A DNA stretch of 64,000 nt from JACCZH01 sp963729445. GTDB taxonomy: Bacteria; Chloroflexota; Chloroflexia; Thermomicrobiales; CFX8. Below are positions 28,636 through 40,972 of the stretch, piece by piece. The stretch lies in assembly GCA_963729445.1 (NCBI GenBank), contig CAVSNU010000003.1, forward strand, positions 434,001 through 498,000, in the 5' to 3' direction. The stretch's first letter is position 1, and every line of letters starts with the position of its first letter. Under the pieces are notes generated by a model that saw only the letters and a list, made by a program, of their open reading frames with translations, was not told where the DNA came from and did no database searches. The position numbers and the translations under genes were made by a program.

Positions 28636-29037
28636 CTAGTAGACCGTGCACAGAACTTCGCCGCCGATGCCGCGTCGCCGCGCATCCTGGCCAGACAGAA
28701 CACCCTGTGATGTACTCACTACCGCGATTCCAAGGCCATTGCGAACGCGTGGAATGTCGCCTTTACCGGCGTATACGCGCAATCCAGGCTTCGAAATGCG
28801 CTTGATAGCCTTGATAGCGTGCGCGCGGTCTGAGCCATACTTCAAATAAATAGTCAGCTTGTTGAATGGCTTCTCCTCGCGGACATCCCAGCCCGCGATG
28901 TAGCCCTCTTGCTCTAAAATCTTGGCAATCGAAACAAGCATCTTCGACGACGGCATCGTCGTTTCCGGCTGCCGGGCAGTACCCGCGTTCCGAATCCTAG
29001 TCAACATGTCCGCTATAGGATCTGTCACCACTGACAT
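28636..29037 (-). CDS. rpsH: 30S ribosomal protein S8
   Basis: S8 organises the central domain of 16S rRNA. The 133-residue product begins MSVVTDPIADMLTRIRNAGTA and ends with the signature GLGIAVVSTSQGVLSGQDARRRGIGGEVLCTVY. ATG 29037 matches the family start; the upstream seven in-frame codons do not. The Shine-Dalgarno is weak (GGAAAAG). Confidence 0.96.
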   Translation of the reverse strand: MSVVTDPIADMLTRIRNAGTARQPETTMPSSKMLVSIAKILEQEGYIAGWDVREEKPFNKLTIYLKYGSDRAHAIKAIKRISKPGLRVYAGKGDIPRVRNGLGIAVVSTSQGVLSGQDARRRGIGGEVLCTVY

Positions 29038-29095
29038 TGATTCTTTTCCAATTCTCACGCCACCGCGTTGATTGATGCTTCGACGAAACGGGTGT

Positions 29096-29281
29096 CTACC
29101 AGCTGGACTTGGTCACCCCTGGCAGCTTGCCATTCGAGGCGAGCTCCCGGAAACAGATCCGGCACAGTCCGAACTTACGAATGAAACCACGCGGACGGCC
29201 GCACAGCTTGCAACGGTTGTGGTTGCGGGTGCTGAATTTGGCCGGCCGGTTGGCCTTGACGATCATTGACTTTTTGGCCAT
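29096..29281 (-). CDS. rpsZ: 30S ribosomal protein S14, zinc-binding type Z
   Basis: A 61-residue S14 of the short zinc type. CKLCGRPRGFIRKFGLCRICFRELA gives the C-x2-C and C-x2-C ligand pairs, and the C-terminus LPGVTKSSW is the family ending. It lies between rplE and rpsH, its standard place. GAAAGAGG precedes the ATG. Confidence 0.96.
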   Translation of the reverse strand: MAKKSMIVKANRPAKFSTRNHNRCKLCGRPRGFIRKFGLCRICFRELASNGKLPGVTKSSW

Positions 29282-29317
29282 CTTGCCTCTTTCTCAGGTG
29301 TATGTCGAGTTCTTGAA

Positions 29318-29863
29318 TTACGACTCTCGAAACGGCATGCCGAGCAGCTTGAGTAGTCGCCGGCCCTCTTCATCAGTCGTCGCGGTGGTGACAATCGAGA
29401 TCTCCATACCGCGAGTTTTGTCGATTTTGTCGTACTCGATCTCAGGAAAAATAAGTTGCTCCTGCAGACCAAGCGTATAGTTGCCGCGACCGTCAAACGA
29501 GCGCGGTGAAACGCCGCGGAAGTCACGAATACGCGGCAATGCTGCGTTGACCAACCGATCGAAGAACTCGTACATGCGATCGCCACGCAGGGTTACCATC
29601 GTGCCGATGGGCATACCCTCGCGCAGACGAAAGGCTGCGATCGACTTCTTGGCGCGGGTGATGACAGGCTTCTGACCGGTGATGGCCGTCAGGTCACCGA
29701 CCGCCGCATCGAGCGCGCGGTTATTCGTGATGGCTTCACCAACGCCAATGTTGATAACGATCTTCTCGAGCTTCGGCGCTTCGAGCGGATTGCGATATCC
29801 GAACTCTTTCTCAAGTGCCGGCCGAATTTCCTGGATGTATTGTTCACGTAACCGCGCTACCAT
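29318..29863 (-). CDS. rplE: 50S ribosomal protein L5
   Basis: L5 binds 5S rRNA and contacts P-site tRNA. The 181-residue product has EKEFGYRNPLEAPKLEKIVINIGVGEA, the signature LTAITGQKPVITRAKKSIAAFRLREGMPIG and RDFRGVSPRSFDGRGNYTLGLQEQLIFPEI. ATG 29863 corresponds to the usual start (MVARLREQY). A longer frame upstream has no similarity. Confidence 0.97.
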   Translation of the reverse strand: MVARLREQYIQEIRPALEKEFGYRNPLEAPKLEKIVINIGVGEAITNNRALDAAVGDLTAITGQKPVITRAKKSIAAFRLREGMPIGTMVTLRGDRMYEFFDRLVNAALPRIRDFRGVSPRSFDGRGNYTLGLQEQLIFPEIEYDKIDKTRGMEISIVTTATTDEEGRRLLKLLGMPFRES

Positions 29864-29892
29864 GTTCTCCCCTACCGCGCCGCCGACCCCCG

Positions 29893-30219
29893 TTAGGCTA
29901 CAGGCCGGCCAATGTCTGAGCCACACTTCTTACAAAATCGTGTTTTTGAGCCCTCGTCAACCCGGAAGCCAACTCGTGTCGGCGCATCACAGGATGGGCA
30001 GACGAGCATGACCTTCGAGCGGGTCAACGGCGCTTCTACTTCAATGATTCCGGTCTGCCGCGCAGTACCGGTCCGTCGCTGATGCTTGCGAACGATGTTA
30101 ATACCTTCAACGACGATCTTGTCTTCCCGCGGCATGTTTTGTCGAACCTTGCCGCGAGCTCCCTTGTCTTTGCCTCGGATAACGAGAACTTCGTCACCCT
30201 TTACAATCTTCATCGCCAT
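29893..30219 (-). CDS. rplX: 50S ribosomal protein L24
   Basis: L24 is an assembly-initiating large-subunit protein with a KOW motif. The 108 residues include KIVKGDEVLVIRGKDKGARGKVRQNMPREDKIVVEGINIV and the C-terminal zinc-like pairs CPSC and CKKCG. The family start MAMKIVKGD is used. It lies 87 bases after rplN and 29 before rplE. Confidence 0.96.
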   Translation of the reverse strand: MAMKIVKGDEVLVIRGKDKGARGKVRQNMPREDKIVVEGINIVRKHQRRTGTARQTGIIEVEAPLTRSKVMLVCPSCDAPTRVGFRVDEGSKTRFCKKCGSDIGRPVA

Positions 30220-30306
30220 GTTGCGACCTCTCGATGCTCTTTAGGGACCCCGTCGACCGGCTCTCATAAATGCGCCGGTTCGGATCAAACTGTCAAGTAT
30301 ACCCGG

Positions 30307-30675
30307 TTACAGGGTTTCCGGTGCAAGCGACACAATGCGCATGAACTGGCGCTCGCGGAGCTCCCTGCCGACCGGACCGAAGATACGGGTTCCACGCGGG
30401 TTACCCTGCGGGTTAATCAACACTGCCGCGTTGTCGTCGAACTTGATGTGCGAGCCATCCGGCCGGCCGTACTCCTGCGCGGTGCGCACCACGACGGCTC
30501 GAACAACTTCACCCTTGCGCACGGCAGCCCCTGGCTGGGCAGACTTGACCGACGCGATGATCGTGTCACCAACGCGGGCGTAACGCCGCCCGGAGCCACC
30601 GAGGACTCGAATGCACATGATCTCGCGCGCGCCGGTGTTGTCTGCAACACGCAATCGTGATTGCTGCTGAATCAT
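30307..30675 (-). CDS. rplN: 50S ribosomal protein L14
   Basis: L14 forms an intersubunit bridge. The 122-residue sequence starts MIQQQSRLRVADNTGAREIMCIRVLGGSGR and has the signature VRTAQEYGRPDGSHIKFDDNAAVLINPQGNPRGTRIFGPVGRELR. Length is exactly typical. Eighteen bases separate it from rpsQ. Confidence 0.97.
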   Translation of the reverse strand: MIQQQSRLRVADNTGAREIMCIRVLGGSGRRYARVGDTIIASVKSAQPGAAVRKGEVVRAVVVRTAQEYGRPDGSHIKFDDNAAVLINPQGNPRGTRIFGPVGRELRERQFMRIVSLAPETL

Positions 30676-30693
30676 TTTGTCTTGCTCTCCAGC

Positions 30694-30996
30694 CTACGCG
30701 CGTTCTTTGCGCTCGAGGATCTCGCGCACAACCCAGCGCTTGGTCTTGCTCAGCGGGCGGGATTCTTCAATCTCCACCATGTCGCCGATTTCGCAGCTAT
30801 TCTCTGCATCGTGGGCCGCGAAGCGGTGTGTCCGCGTCATGGTCTTGCGATACAGCGGGTGACGGCGACGGTAATCAACTGCGACGATGACCGTCTTGTC
30901 CATCTTGTTACTCTCAACCCGGCCGATCTTCCTGATCTTGCCGGTCCTGGTGCCCTCAACCTCGACGGCGGGCTCGGACGTGGATGTCTCCACCAT
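30694..30996 (-). CDS. rpsQ: 30S ribosomal protein S17
   Basis: S17 is a primary 16S rRNA binder. The 100-residue protein carries RKIGRVESNKMDKTVIVAVDYRRRHPLYRKTMTRTHRFAAHD and the signature CEIGDMVEIEESRPLSKTKRWVVREIL. About 18 extra residues at the N-terminus (MVETSTSEPAVEVEGTRTG) precede the conserved core, an acidic extension. The start has GGGAG upstream. Confidence 0.96.
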   Translation of the reverse strand: MVETSTSEPAVEVEGTRTGKIRKIGRVESNKMDKTVIVAVDYRRRHPLYRKTMTRTHRFAAHDAENSCEIGDMVEIEESRPLSKTKRWVVREILERKERA

Positions 30997-31022
30997 GGCT
31001 AATTAGCTCCCTGCGTTCTCTA

Positions 31023-31256
31023 TTACGCTCGCGAAGACGGCGATTGAATCGATGAGGCGATCTGCTCTTCCATCTCGCGCTCTGTCTGGATCGTCAAGAT
31101 CCGGGCAATGTCGCGCTTGATCTGCCAGATCCGCCTCGTGTTTTGAAGTTGGCCGACCGAGTACTTAAAGCGCAGGTCGCGCCATTCTTCCCGCAGCTGG
31201 TCGGTCATCGCCGCCAGCTGTTCGTCGGGAAGTGTTCGCATCTCAGAAGCTTTCAT
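31023..31256 (-). CDS. rpmC: 50S ribosomal protein L29
   Basis: L29 borders the peptide exit tunnel and helps dock SRP and trigger factor. The 77 residues include MRTLPDEQLAAMTDQLREEWRDLRFKYSVGQLQNTRRIWQIKRDIARILTI in pieces, the expected two-helix hairpin. It begins three bases after the rplP stop, so the pair is coupled. Confidence 0.95.
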   Translation of the reverse strand: MKASEMRTLPDEQLAAMTDQLREEWRDLRFKYSVGQLQNTRRIWQIKRDIARILTIQTEREMEEQIASSIQSPSSRA

Positions 31257-31259
31257 GCT

Positions 31260-31715
31260 CTACTCTCCCGTGCTTACAGTTGCTTCTTCAGCGACCGCAG
31301 TGCCGACAACTTCACGTTGAACGATGCGGCACTTCATCGGCAGCTTATGGGCCGCACGTGTGAGGGCTTCAACCGCCAGCTCGTCACGCACACCACCCAG
31401 CTCAAACATAATTCGGCCGGGTCGCACGACGGAGACGAAATACTCCGGGTTGCCTTTGCCTGTACCCATGCGAGTCTCGGCCGGCTTCTGGGTGACGGGC
31501 TTGTCTGGAAAGATCCGAATCCACACTTTACCGCCACGACGAAGGTAGTTGGTGATGGAGCGGCGAGCCGCTTCGATTTGGCGGCTGTCGATCCACGCCG
31601 GCTCGAGGGCCTGAAGACCCCAGTCACCAAAGGCAACCGTGGTTCCGCCCTTTGCCAGTCCCTTCATGCGGCCGCGAAATACCTTGCGGTACTTTTGCCG
31701 CTTGGGCATCAACAT
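31260..31715 (-). CDS. rplP: 50S ribosomal protein L16
   Basis: L16 helps shape the A-site and central protuberance. The 151-residue product starts MLMPKRQKYRKVFRGRMKGLAKGGTTVAFGDWGLQALEPAW in pieces and has the signature RRGGKVWIRIFPDKPVTQKPAETRMGTGKGNPEYFVSVVRPGRIMFELGG. ATG 31715 is the family start. The frame is intact, the last intact gene before the damaged stretch that begins at rpsC. Confidence 0.96.
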   Translation of the reverse strand: MLMPKRQKYRKVFRGRMKGLAKGGTTVAFGDWGLQALEPAWIDSRQIEAARRSITNYLRRGGKVWIRIFPDKPVTQKPAETRMGTGKGNPEYFVSVVRPGRIMFELGGVRDELAVEALTRAAHKLPMKCRIVQREVVGTAVAEEATVSTGE

Positions 31716-31752
31716 GCTTGGTTCTCCCTCTCCCTGGGCGCTAGCGGGTCTC

Positions 31753-32431
31753 CTAAGAGACGTCCGCCAATGCCGCTTCGGCTGCAGCCGTCGCGTCAGC
31801 ACGCTCCGGCATCATGTCGCCTTGTAAACCCAGACCTTCACGCCGATCCGGCCGTAGGTCGTGTGCGCGTGAACCACGCCGAAGTCGATGTCGGCGCGCA
31901 GTGTGTGCAGCGGCACCCGGCCGTCCATCTCGACGATCGGCGGCTCATCTCGGCGCCACCAAGCCGCCCTGCGAGGCGGATCTTGACGCCCTTGGCGCCG
32001 CGGCGCATGGCCTGCTGCACCGCGTGCTTCATCGCGCGGCGATAGGACACACGACGGCTCAGATCTGCTCGGCGATGCTCTCGGCAATCAGACGGGCATC
32101 GATCTCGGGCACCTTGATCTCTTCGATCTTCAGGTGAACCTTCTTGCCGAGCTCGTTCTCCAGCAGCTGACGCAGACGCTCGACGTTGGCGCCCTGCTTG
32201 CCGATGACAATGCCTGGCTTCGACGTGTGGAGCGTGACATCGACCTTGTTGGCCGAGCGCTCGAGCTCGATGCGTGAGATCCCGGCCCGGGTCAGCTCGT
32301 CGCATGATCAGCTTCCGGATGCAAGAGTCCTCATGCAGCTGCTCGGTGTAGTTGCGCTCGGCGTACCACTTCGATTCCCAGTCGCTGACGATGCCGAGCC
32401 GGAATCCAATTGGATTGACTTTGCGGCCCAT
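31753..32431 (-). CDS. rpsC: 30S ribosomal protein S3, frame broken
   Basis: S3 lies at the mRNA entry and binds mRNA through a KH domain. The start ATG 32431 gives MGRKVNPIGFRLGIVSDWESKWYAERNYTEQLHED, then the frame breaks. Other pieces continue in shifted frames, including a central part with PGIVIGKQG-like codons at 32190-32215 and the end ..GRIGVKVWVYK. There a missing G at about 31817 hides the natural terminus (..GDMMPERADATAAAEAALADVS, stop TAG 31755-31753). The total span of 679 bases fits about 225 residues. The gene is probably intact in the organism. Confidence 0.88.
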
Positions 32432-32773
32432 TTAGCTCTCCTTCTCCTCAGCGACGACGGTGATGTGGGTGGTGCGCTTCAGGATCTGGTTAACCCGCCC
32501 CCGTGCCTCGCGCTCGCCAGCGTTTGAAGGTCGGGCCATCGTCGGCATAGATGCGCCTTGATCCAGAGATCGTCCGGATCGAGGTCGTAGTTGTTCTCGG
32601 CGTTAGCCTGGGCAGCCTTAATGGTGCGCAGCACTTCAACCGCGCTCTTGTTCGGCATGAACCGCAGCAGCCCGATGGCTTCTTCAACATCCCGGCCGCG
32701 CACCATGTCAACCACCAGGCGCATCTTGCGCGGCGAGACACGCACGCCGGTATTCTTCGAGCGTGACTTCCAT
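32432..32773 (-). CDS. rplV: 50S ribosomal protein L22, frame broken
   Basis: L22 lines the exit tunnel. Start ATG 32773 (MEVTLEEYRRA..) has GAGAGG eight bases upstream. The core VRVSPRKMRLVVDMVRGRDVEEAIGLLRFMPNKSAVEVLRT reads well, and the end ..RILKRTTHITVVV/VAEEKES in another frame reaches TAA just before the rpsC ATG. At least two single-base shifts are needed (near 32750 and near 32540-32560). Corrected length is about 113 residues, which is normal. Confidence 0.88.
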
Positions 32774-32791
32774 GATCATGTCCTCTCCTCG

Positions 32792-33080
32792 CTACCGTAC
32801 GCCGGGACGCGCGGTCGGCGTCCTTGCCGTGGCCGCGGAACGTGCGGGTCGGCGCGAACTCACCCAGCTTGTGACCGACCATGTGCTCGGTGACAAAGAC
32901 CGGAACGTGATGGCGGCCGTTATGGACCGCGATGGTGTGACCGACCATCCCCGGAAAGATCGTTGACGATCGCGGCCCAGGTGCGAATGACGCGCCGGTC
33001 GTCCAGAGTTCAGCTACCTGCTGTACCTTCTCCAGAAGCTTGGCGTCGATGTATGGTCCCTTTTTCGATGATCTACCCAC
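32792..33080 (-). CDS. rpsS: 30S ribosomal protein S19, frame broken
   Basis: S19 sits in the head next to S13. The start MGRSSKKGPYIDAKLLEKVQQVAEL and the second half IFPGMVGHTIAVHNGRHHVPVFVTEHMVGHKLGEFAPTRTFRGHGKDAD share one frame. Between them about 15 residues (33006-33050) are out of frame: the expected DDRRVIRTWA is found in the next frame, so two compensating shifts flank it. A further shift near the end would give the stop TAG 32794-32792. Corrected length is about 95 residues. Confidence 0.88.
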
Positions 33081-33132
33081 AGGTCCTCCACCTCGCTTGT
33101 ATGTAGACGTTCAGGTTCAAATCATGGCCGTA

Positions 33133-33968
33133 CTATCGACGCTTTCCGCCGCGCCGGCGGACAATCATTTGTCGGTGCGCTTGTTCTTGCGGGTGCGCTG
33201 GCCATCGCCGGCTTGCCCCACTTGGTCTTCGGCTGGCCACCGATCGGCGCCTTGCCCTCACCACCACCGTGCGGATGGTCGCGCGGGTTCATCACCGAGC
33301 CGCGGACCGTCGGGCGCTGCCCATGTGGCGGCTGCGACCGGCCTTGCCGATCTACGATGTTCTCGTGATCGACGTTGCCGACCTGGCCGAGCGTCGCCAT
33401 GCAGTCGAGGTGGAACGGGCGAACCTCGCCCGATGGCATGCGCACCTGGCGTAGTCATCTGACCTTGGCCATCAGCTGCGCCGATGTTCCGGCGGAGCGC
33501 ACGAACTGGCCGCCCTGGCCAGCGTGCAGCTCGATGTTGTGAATCTGCGTACCGAGTCGGAATGTTGCGCAGCGGCAGCGCGTTTCCGACGCGGATCGGC
33601 GAGTCTGGTCCCGGACTGCACCATGTCGCCGACCTTCAGGCCGAGCGGCGCCAGGATGTAGCGCTTCTCGCCATCCACGTAGAACAGCAGCGCGATGCGC
33701 GCCGAGCGGTTCGGGTCGTATTCGATCGCCGCAACCTTGGCCGGCAATGCCGATGCTTGTTCCGCTTGAAGTCGATGATTCGGTAGAAGCGCTTTGCGCC
33801 ACCGCCCCGATGGCGGACCGTGATGCGACCGTGGTTGTTGCGTCCGGCATGCTTCTTCAGCGGCTCGATCAGACTCTTCTCCGGCTCTGTCTTCGTGATC
33901 TCCTCGAAGGTGCACGACACTCATCAGCGACGGCCCGGCGAGGTTGGCTTGTACTTGCGAATTGCCAT
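33133..33968 (-). CDS. rplB: 50S ribosomal protein L2, frame broken
   Basis: L2 is essential for subunit association and peptidyl transfer. Start ATG 33968 gives MAIRKYKPTSPGRR before the first break. Shifted frames carry SVVHLEEITKTEPEKSLIEPLKKHAGRNNHGRITVRHRGGG, then MPSGEVRPFHLDCMATLGQVGNVDHENIV and the signature SVMNPRDHPHGGGEGKAPIGGQPKTKWGKPA. A missing G (ATG GGC CAG expected) and a missing base before ATTGTCCGC near the 3' end hide the final RGGKRR and TAG 33135-33133. The span of 836 bases fits about 277 residues. Confidence 0.9.
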
Positions 33969-33994
33969 CGCTGTCTTACTCCTCGTCAGCCGTT

Positions 33995-34305
33995 CTAGAT
34001 CTCGCCGAAGATGTCGATGTCATGGCCTGGCTCAAGCGTCACAATCGCCTTCTTCCACGGCAGCTTGTCGAGCCAGTTTGCTTCCGTGTTTTCGAGCGAT
34101 AGACTCGTCGCTTCTTCGGCTTGACGATCATGGTATTGACCGCCTTGACCCTGACGTTGAACGTCTTCTCGACCGCTTGCTTGATCTGGATCTTGTTCGC
34201 AGTCATCGCCACCTCGAAGGTGTACTGCCCGAGCTCCGTCAACAGAGTGTTTTTCTCAGTGATCAGCGGCCGCCGGAGCACATCGGACGCGTGCAGGTTT
34301 GCCAT
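33995..34305 (-). CDS. rplW: 50S ribosomal protein L23, frame broken
   Basis: L23 surrounds the exit tunnel and docks trigger factor. The frame from ATG 34305 reads MANLHASDVLRRPLITEKNTLLTELGQYTFEVAMTANKIQIKQAVEKTFNVRVKAVNTMIVKPKKRR, then shifts near 34100. In the next frame the expected ending ..LDKLPWKKAIVTLEPGHDIDIFGEI reaches TAG 33997-33995. Corrected length is about 103 residues. Confidence 0.9.
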
Positions 34306-34317
34306 GCGCTCGTCTCC

Positions 34318-34957
34318 TCAACTTCTGTGCCCAGAGACCGTGGATCGAATCCACCGCCTCGGTCGTGAGCAGCAGTCGTTCGTAATTCAAGACATCGCGG
34401 ACGTTCACATAGCCGGCACGGATGATCTTGACATCCTCAAGGTTTCCGGCTGCGCGGTATACGGCCTCGTAGTCGCCCTCGGCCCCGACCACAATGAGCG
34501 TCGAGCGCTGGACTCCGGCAGTTGCGACAGGAAGTCGATCATCGTCTTGGTCTTCGGCTCGATAGCGTTCAAGCCCCTCGACCACCACGATCGCTCGTCG
34601 ATGACCTTGGCCGACAGGGCCGAGCGGATCGCCAGCCGGCGCATCTTCTTCGGCATCTCCTGGACGTACGAGCGTGGGTGCGGACCGAAGACCACGCCAC
34701 CGCCGCTCCACTGTGGCGAGCGGATCGAACCCTGGCGCGCGCGGCCGGTGCCCTTCTGCCGCCACGGCTTGCGGCCACCGCCGCGCACTTCGCCCGCGGG
34801 TCATTGGTGTCGCTGGTGCCAAGGCGAGCATTCGCGTGCTGGCGCAGAAGTGCCTGGTGCATGACCGGCGATGTTCGGCTCGATACCCCACACGGATTCG
34901 TCCAGCTCCTGGTCGTCCGACCTCTTTGGCCGCTAGATCATAAACTGGTACTTGCAT
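34318..34957 (-). CDS. rplD: 50S ribosomal protein L4, frame broken
   Basis: L4 extends a loop into the exit tunnel. Start ATG 34957 reads MQVPVYDLAAKEVG with GGAGTAAC upstream. Later pieces in other frames include MRGGGRKPWRQKGTGRARQGSIRSPQWSGGGVVFGPHPRSY, the L4 signature loop, and the final LNYERLLLTTEAVDSIHGLWAQ. Several indels separate them. The stop is not certain: TGA 34320-34318 would be reached after removing one G near 34330, just before the ribosome-binding site of rplW. Confidence 0.85.
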
Positions 34958-34995
34958 CGTTCGTTACTCCGCTCCTCGAGTCGTCACAGACGCTA

Positions 34996-35642
34996 CTATG
35001 AGCTCGCCTGCGGCGACTTGACGGCGCTGCGAACGATGACAAGCGATTGATTCGCTCCAGGAACCGAACCCTCGAACGAGAACAAGGTTCTTGCTCCGGA
35101 TCGACCCGCAACACTTCAAGTTCTGGACGGTACCCGCTCGTTGCCCATGCGGCCCGCCATGCGCATGCCCTTGAACACGCGGCCGGGCGTGGCGCTCGAA
35201 CCGATCGAGCCCGGCGCGCGATGCGGTCCGACTGACCGTGGGTCTTCGGGCCGCCGGCGAAGCCGTGGCGCTTCACGCCGCCCTGGAAAGCCCTTGCCCT
35301 TCGAGGTGCCGGTCACGTCGACCATGCTCGCCGGCGGTGAAGACATCGAGCCATCGACCACCTGACCGACCTCGTAGGTCGGCAACGTCGTCGGCCTTGC
35401 ACCTCGCGCAGGTAGCGCGACTGCTAGCCGCTGGCCTTGCGATGCCCCGCTCGGGCCTGTTCAGGCGCTTGTCTAGCTCCGAATCCGAGCTGGACGGCCT
35501 CGTAGCCGTCTCGCTCCTGCGTCTTGACCTGCGTGACCACGCAGGGTCCGCACTTCGATCACCGTGACCGGGTACAGCGCGCCCGGTCTCGTCGAAGATC
35601 TGGGTCATGCCCAGCTTCTTGCCCGATCAATGCCTGAATCAT
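34996..35642 (-). CDS. rplC: 50S ribosomal protein L3, frame broken
   Basis: L3 supports the peptidyl transferase centre. Start ATG 35642 reads MIQALIG and then needs one surplus G removed (35622-35624 on the plus strand) to continue KKLGMTQIFDETGRAVPVT. Further pieces include PRPTHGQSDRIARR-type codons near 35230-35260, which in the right frame give a KRHGFAGGPKTHGQSD segment, and MRMAGRMGNERV. The end ..RSAVKSPQASS reaches TAG 34998-34996. Span about 647 bases, about 214 residues after correction. Confidence 0.88.
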
Positions 35643-35757
35643 TGGCTCTCCCCTGATCTCTCCAGGACGCCGCGACAGACTCATCCATGAGCCCGGTCCG
35701 GCCAACAGAGCGTGATCTCTTCTCGATCATCACGGCAGCGTCAACGCCAGCCGCGTC

Positions 35758-36080
35758 CTACAGCTTGATCTCGATATCGACGCCGGCCGGCAGATTCAGG
35801 CGCATCAGCGCGCGAATCGTCGCTTGCCGCTCGGCTCCAGCACGTCGATCAGGCGCTTGTGCGTGCGGATCTCGAACTGCTCCTGCGAGTCCTTGTCGAC
35901 GAACGGCGACGGATCACGTAGAACTTCTCGATCCGGGTCGGCAGCGGGACCGGGCCCGCCACCTTCGCGCCGGTACTCTCGCCGTCTCGACGATCTTGCT
36001 CGCCGACTGATCGAGAATCTTGTGATCGTAGGCTTTCAGGCGGATGCGAATCTTCTGAGTCGGGCTTCGTGTGCGACCAT
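35758..36080 (-). CDS. rpsJ: 30S ribosomal protein S10, frame broken
   Basis: S10 is a head protein and, with NusB, a transcription antitermination factor. The start ATG 36080 is followed within 20 bases by a shift; the core QKIRIRLKAYDHKILDQSASKIVETA is clear in the adjoining frame. Later pieces near 35800-35950 carry the RFYVIRDPSP-like and FEIRTHKRLIDVLE-like codons in shifted frames, ending ..DIEIKL with TAG 35760-35758. Corrected length is about 106 residues. Confidence 0.87.
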
Positions 36081-36109
36081 CGTTAGCTCCTACCTGGACC
36101 GTAGCCGAT

Positions 36110-37322
<1,213 letters not shown>

Positions 37323-37409
37323 CTGTGCCAGTCCTCCTCATACTCTTCGGTCTTCGCCCGTGAACGCCACGCGGTCACTGCTTGCGTTAGACGAATCTCA
37401 GTACTGACT

Positions 37410-39523
<2,114 letters not shown>

Positions 39524-39618
39524 AGTGCGGTTTCGGTACTCATTCTGTTCGTCTCTATCCTGCCGCCGATCGCGGCATGCTCGGTCATTGCTAGCTGACC
39601 GCTGCAGCGAAGCGTGAT

Positions 39619-40090
39619 CTACCAGCTGTAGTGCGCGAACGCGCTGTTCGCTTCGGCCATGCGGTGCGTGTCTTCGCGCCGCTTGATCGTGGCGCCGGTG
39701 TTGTTGAACGCATCGAGGATCTCGTTGGCGAGCTTCTCTGCCATCGACCGGCCGGCTCGTGCCGCGAGCGACAGCGAGCATCCAGCGCATCGCCAGCGAC
39801 AGGCGGCGGCGCCCTTCGATCTGCACCGGCACCTGGTAGGTCGCGCCACCGACGCGGCGCGGCTTGACTTCGATCACCGGCGTCGCGTTCTGGATCGCCT
39901 GCTCGAACACTTCGAGCGGGTCGCGGCCTGCGCGGCTCTCGACGATGTCGAACGCGTCGTAAACGATGCGCTCCGCCGTGCCCTTCTTGCCGCGCTCCAT
40001 CAGCTTGTTGATGAAGCGGGTAACCAGCTCACTCCCGTATTTCGAGTCCGGCTCGAACTCGCCGGCCTCGATCTTGGCGCGTCGTGGCAT
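39619..40090 (-). CDS. rpsG: 30S ribosomal protein S7, frame broken once or twice
   Basis: S7 organises the 3' major domain of 16S rRNA. ATG 40090 reads MPRRAKIEAGEFEPDSKYGSELVTRFINKLMERGKKGTAERIVYDAFD through QVPVQIEGRRRLSLAMRWML, then shifts near 39775. The other frame gives MAEKLANEILDAFNNTGATIKRREDTHRMAEANSAFAHYSW, the normal C-terminus, ending at 39619. Corrected length is about 156 residues. Confidence 0.93.
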
Positions 40091-40194
40091 TCGCGTTTCC
40101 CTTCCATCGGGCCGATCTGAATTGCAATCGTCCACCTGGTTCGACAACCCGCAATCGAACGTCTCCGATCACACAGAAAAGCGGTCAGACACGT

Positions 40195-40708
40195 CTAAAC
40201 CGTCAGGCCGCTTCTCGTCCCGTACGATCGTTCGCCAAGGGAGTCATCCGCGTATCCAGGCGAACCTGGACGACGGATGATTATCCCTTCGGCCTTTTTG
40301 GTTCCGTACTTCGACCGCGCTTGCTTGCGGTTGTCGACACCGCGGGCATCCAGCGTGCCACGGACGATGTGATACCGCACGCCCGGGAGGTCCTTCACCC
40401 GGCCGCCGCGAATCAGCACCACCGAGTGCTCCTGAAGATTATGGCCCTCGCCCGGAATGTACGCCGTAACTTCCATATTATTGGACAGCCGAACGCGGGC
40501 GATCTTGCGCAGCGCGGAATTGGGCTTCTTCGGCGTCATGGTCTGCACCTGGGTGCAAACGCCCCGCTTCTGCGGCGAGCCCTTACCACGGCGCAAGGCG
40601 ACCAGCATAGCGACCCAAGGCATTGTTGGTAAACCGCAGCGCGGGCGCCTTGGTCTTCTTCTTGACCGTCTTCCGGCCCTTACGGACCAACTGGTTGATC
40701 GTCGGCAC
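40195..40708 (-). CDS. rpsL: 30S ribosomal protein S12, one-base frameshift
   Basis: S12 controls decoding accuracy. From GTG 40708 (GGGAG nine bases upstream) the frame reads PTINQLVRKGRKTVKKKTKAPALRFTNNALGRYAGRL; a surplus base at about 40590-40600 then hides the rest, which continues RRGKGSPQKRGVCTQVQTMTPKKPNSALRKIARVRLSN to LGERSYGTRSGLTV. The corrected protein is about 170 residues, longer than E. coli S12 because of about 25 residues inserted before SPQKRGVC and a C-terminal tail. The streptomycin-region loop TPKKPNSALRK is unaltered. Confidence 0.93.
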
Positions 40709-40925
40709 TAGCTACTACTCCCTAGAGGTCGACCACGTCAGGTCTACAAAATCGTCGTTCAACTCGACAGCGACGATAGTGGCCGCTCGTCGAGGTTTTC
40801 TTCCACTCTCAATATGGCCGATCGCAATCGGTCACAAGCTAGTAGTTTAACAAAAACATGCGTTATGTGCCACTTCGGGATTTCTGCCCCGATGCCGGCA
40901 TCACGCGTCGCGGCTTCTCGCGTGA

Positions 40926-40955
40926 GAACGCGGGGCACTGTGGTGCCCCGCGTTC
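40926..40955 (-). terminator. Perfect 13-bp hairpin after rpoC
   Basis: GAACGCGGGGCAC and its exact complement flank a four-base loop, 17 bases after the rpoC stop. There is no strong T-run, so it may act as a partial terminator or RNA-stability structure between rpoC and rpsL. No convincing promoter was found in the remaining gap 40709-40925. Confidence 0.6.
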
Positions 40956-40972
40956 CGATCGCGCTCGTCAGC

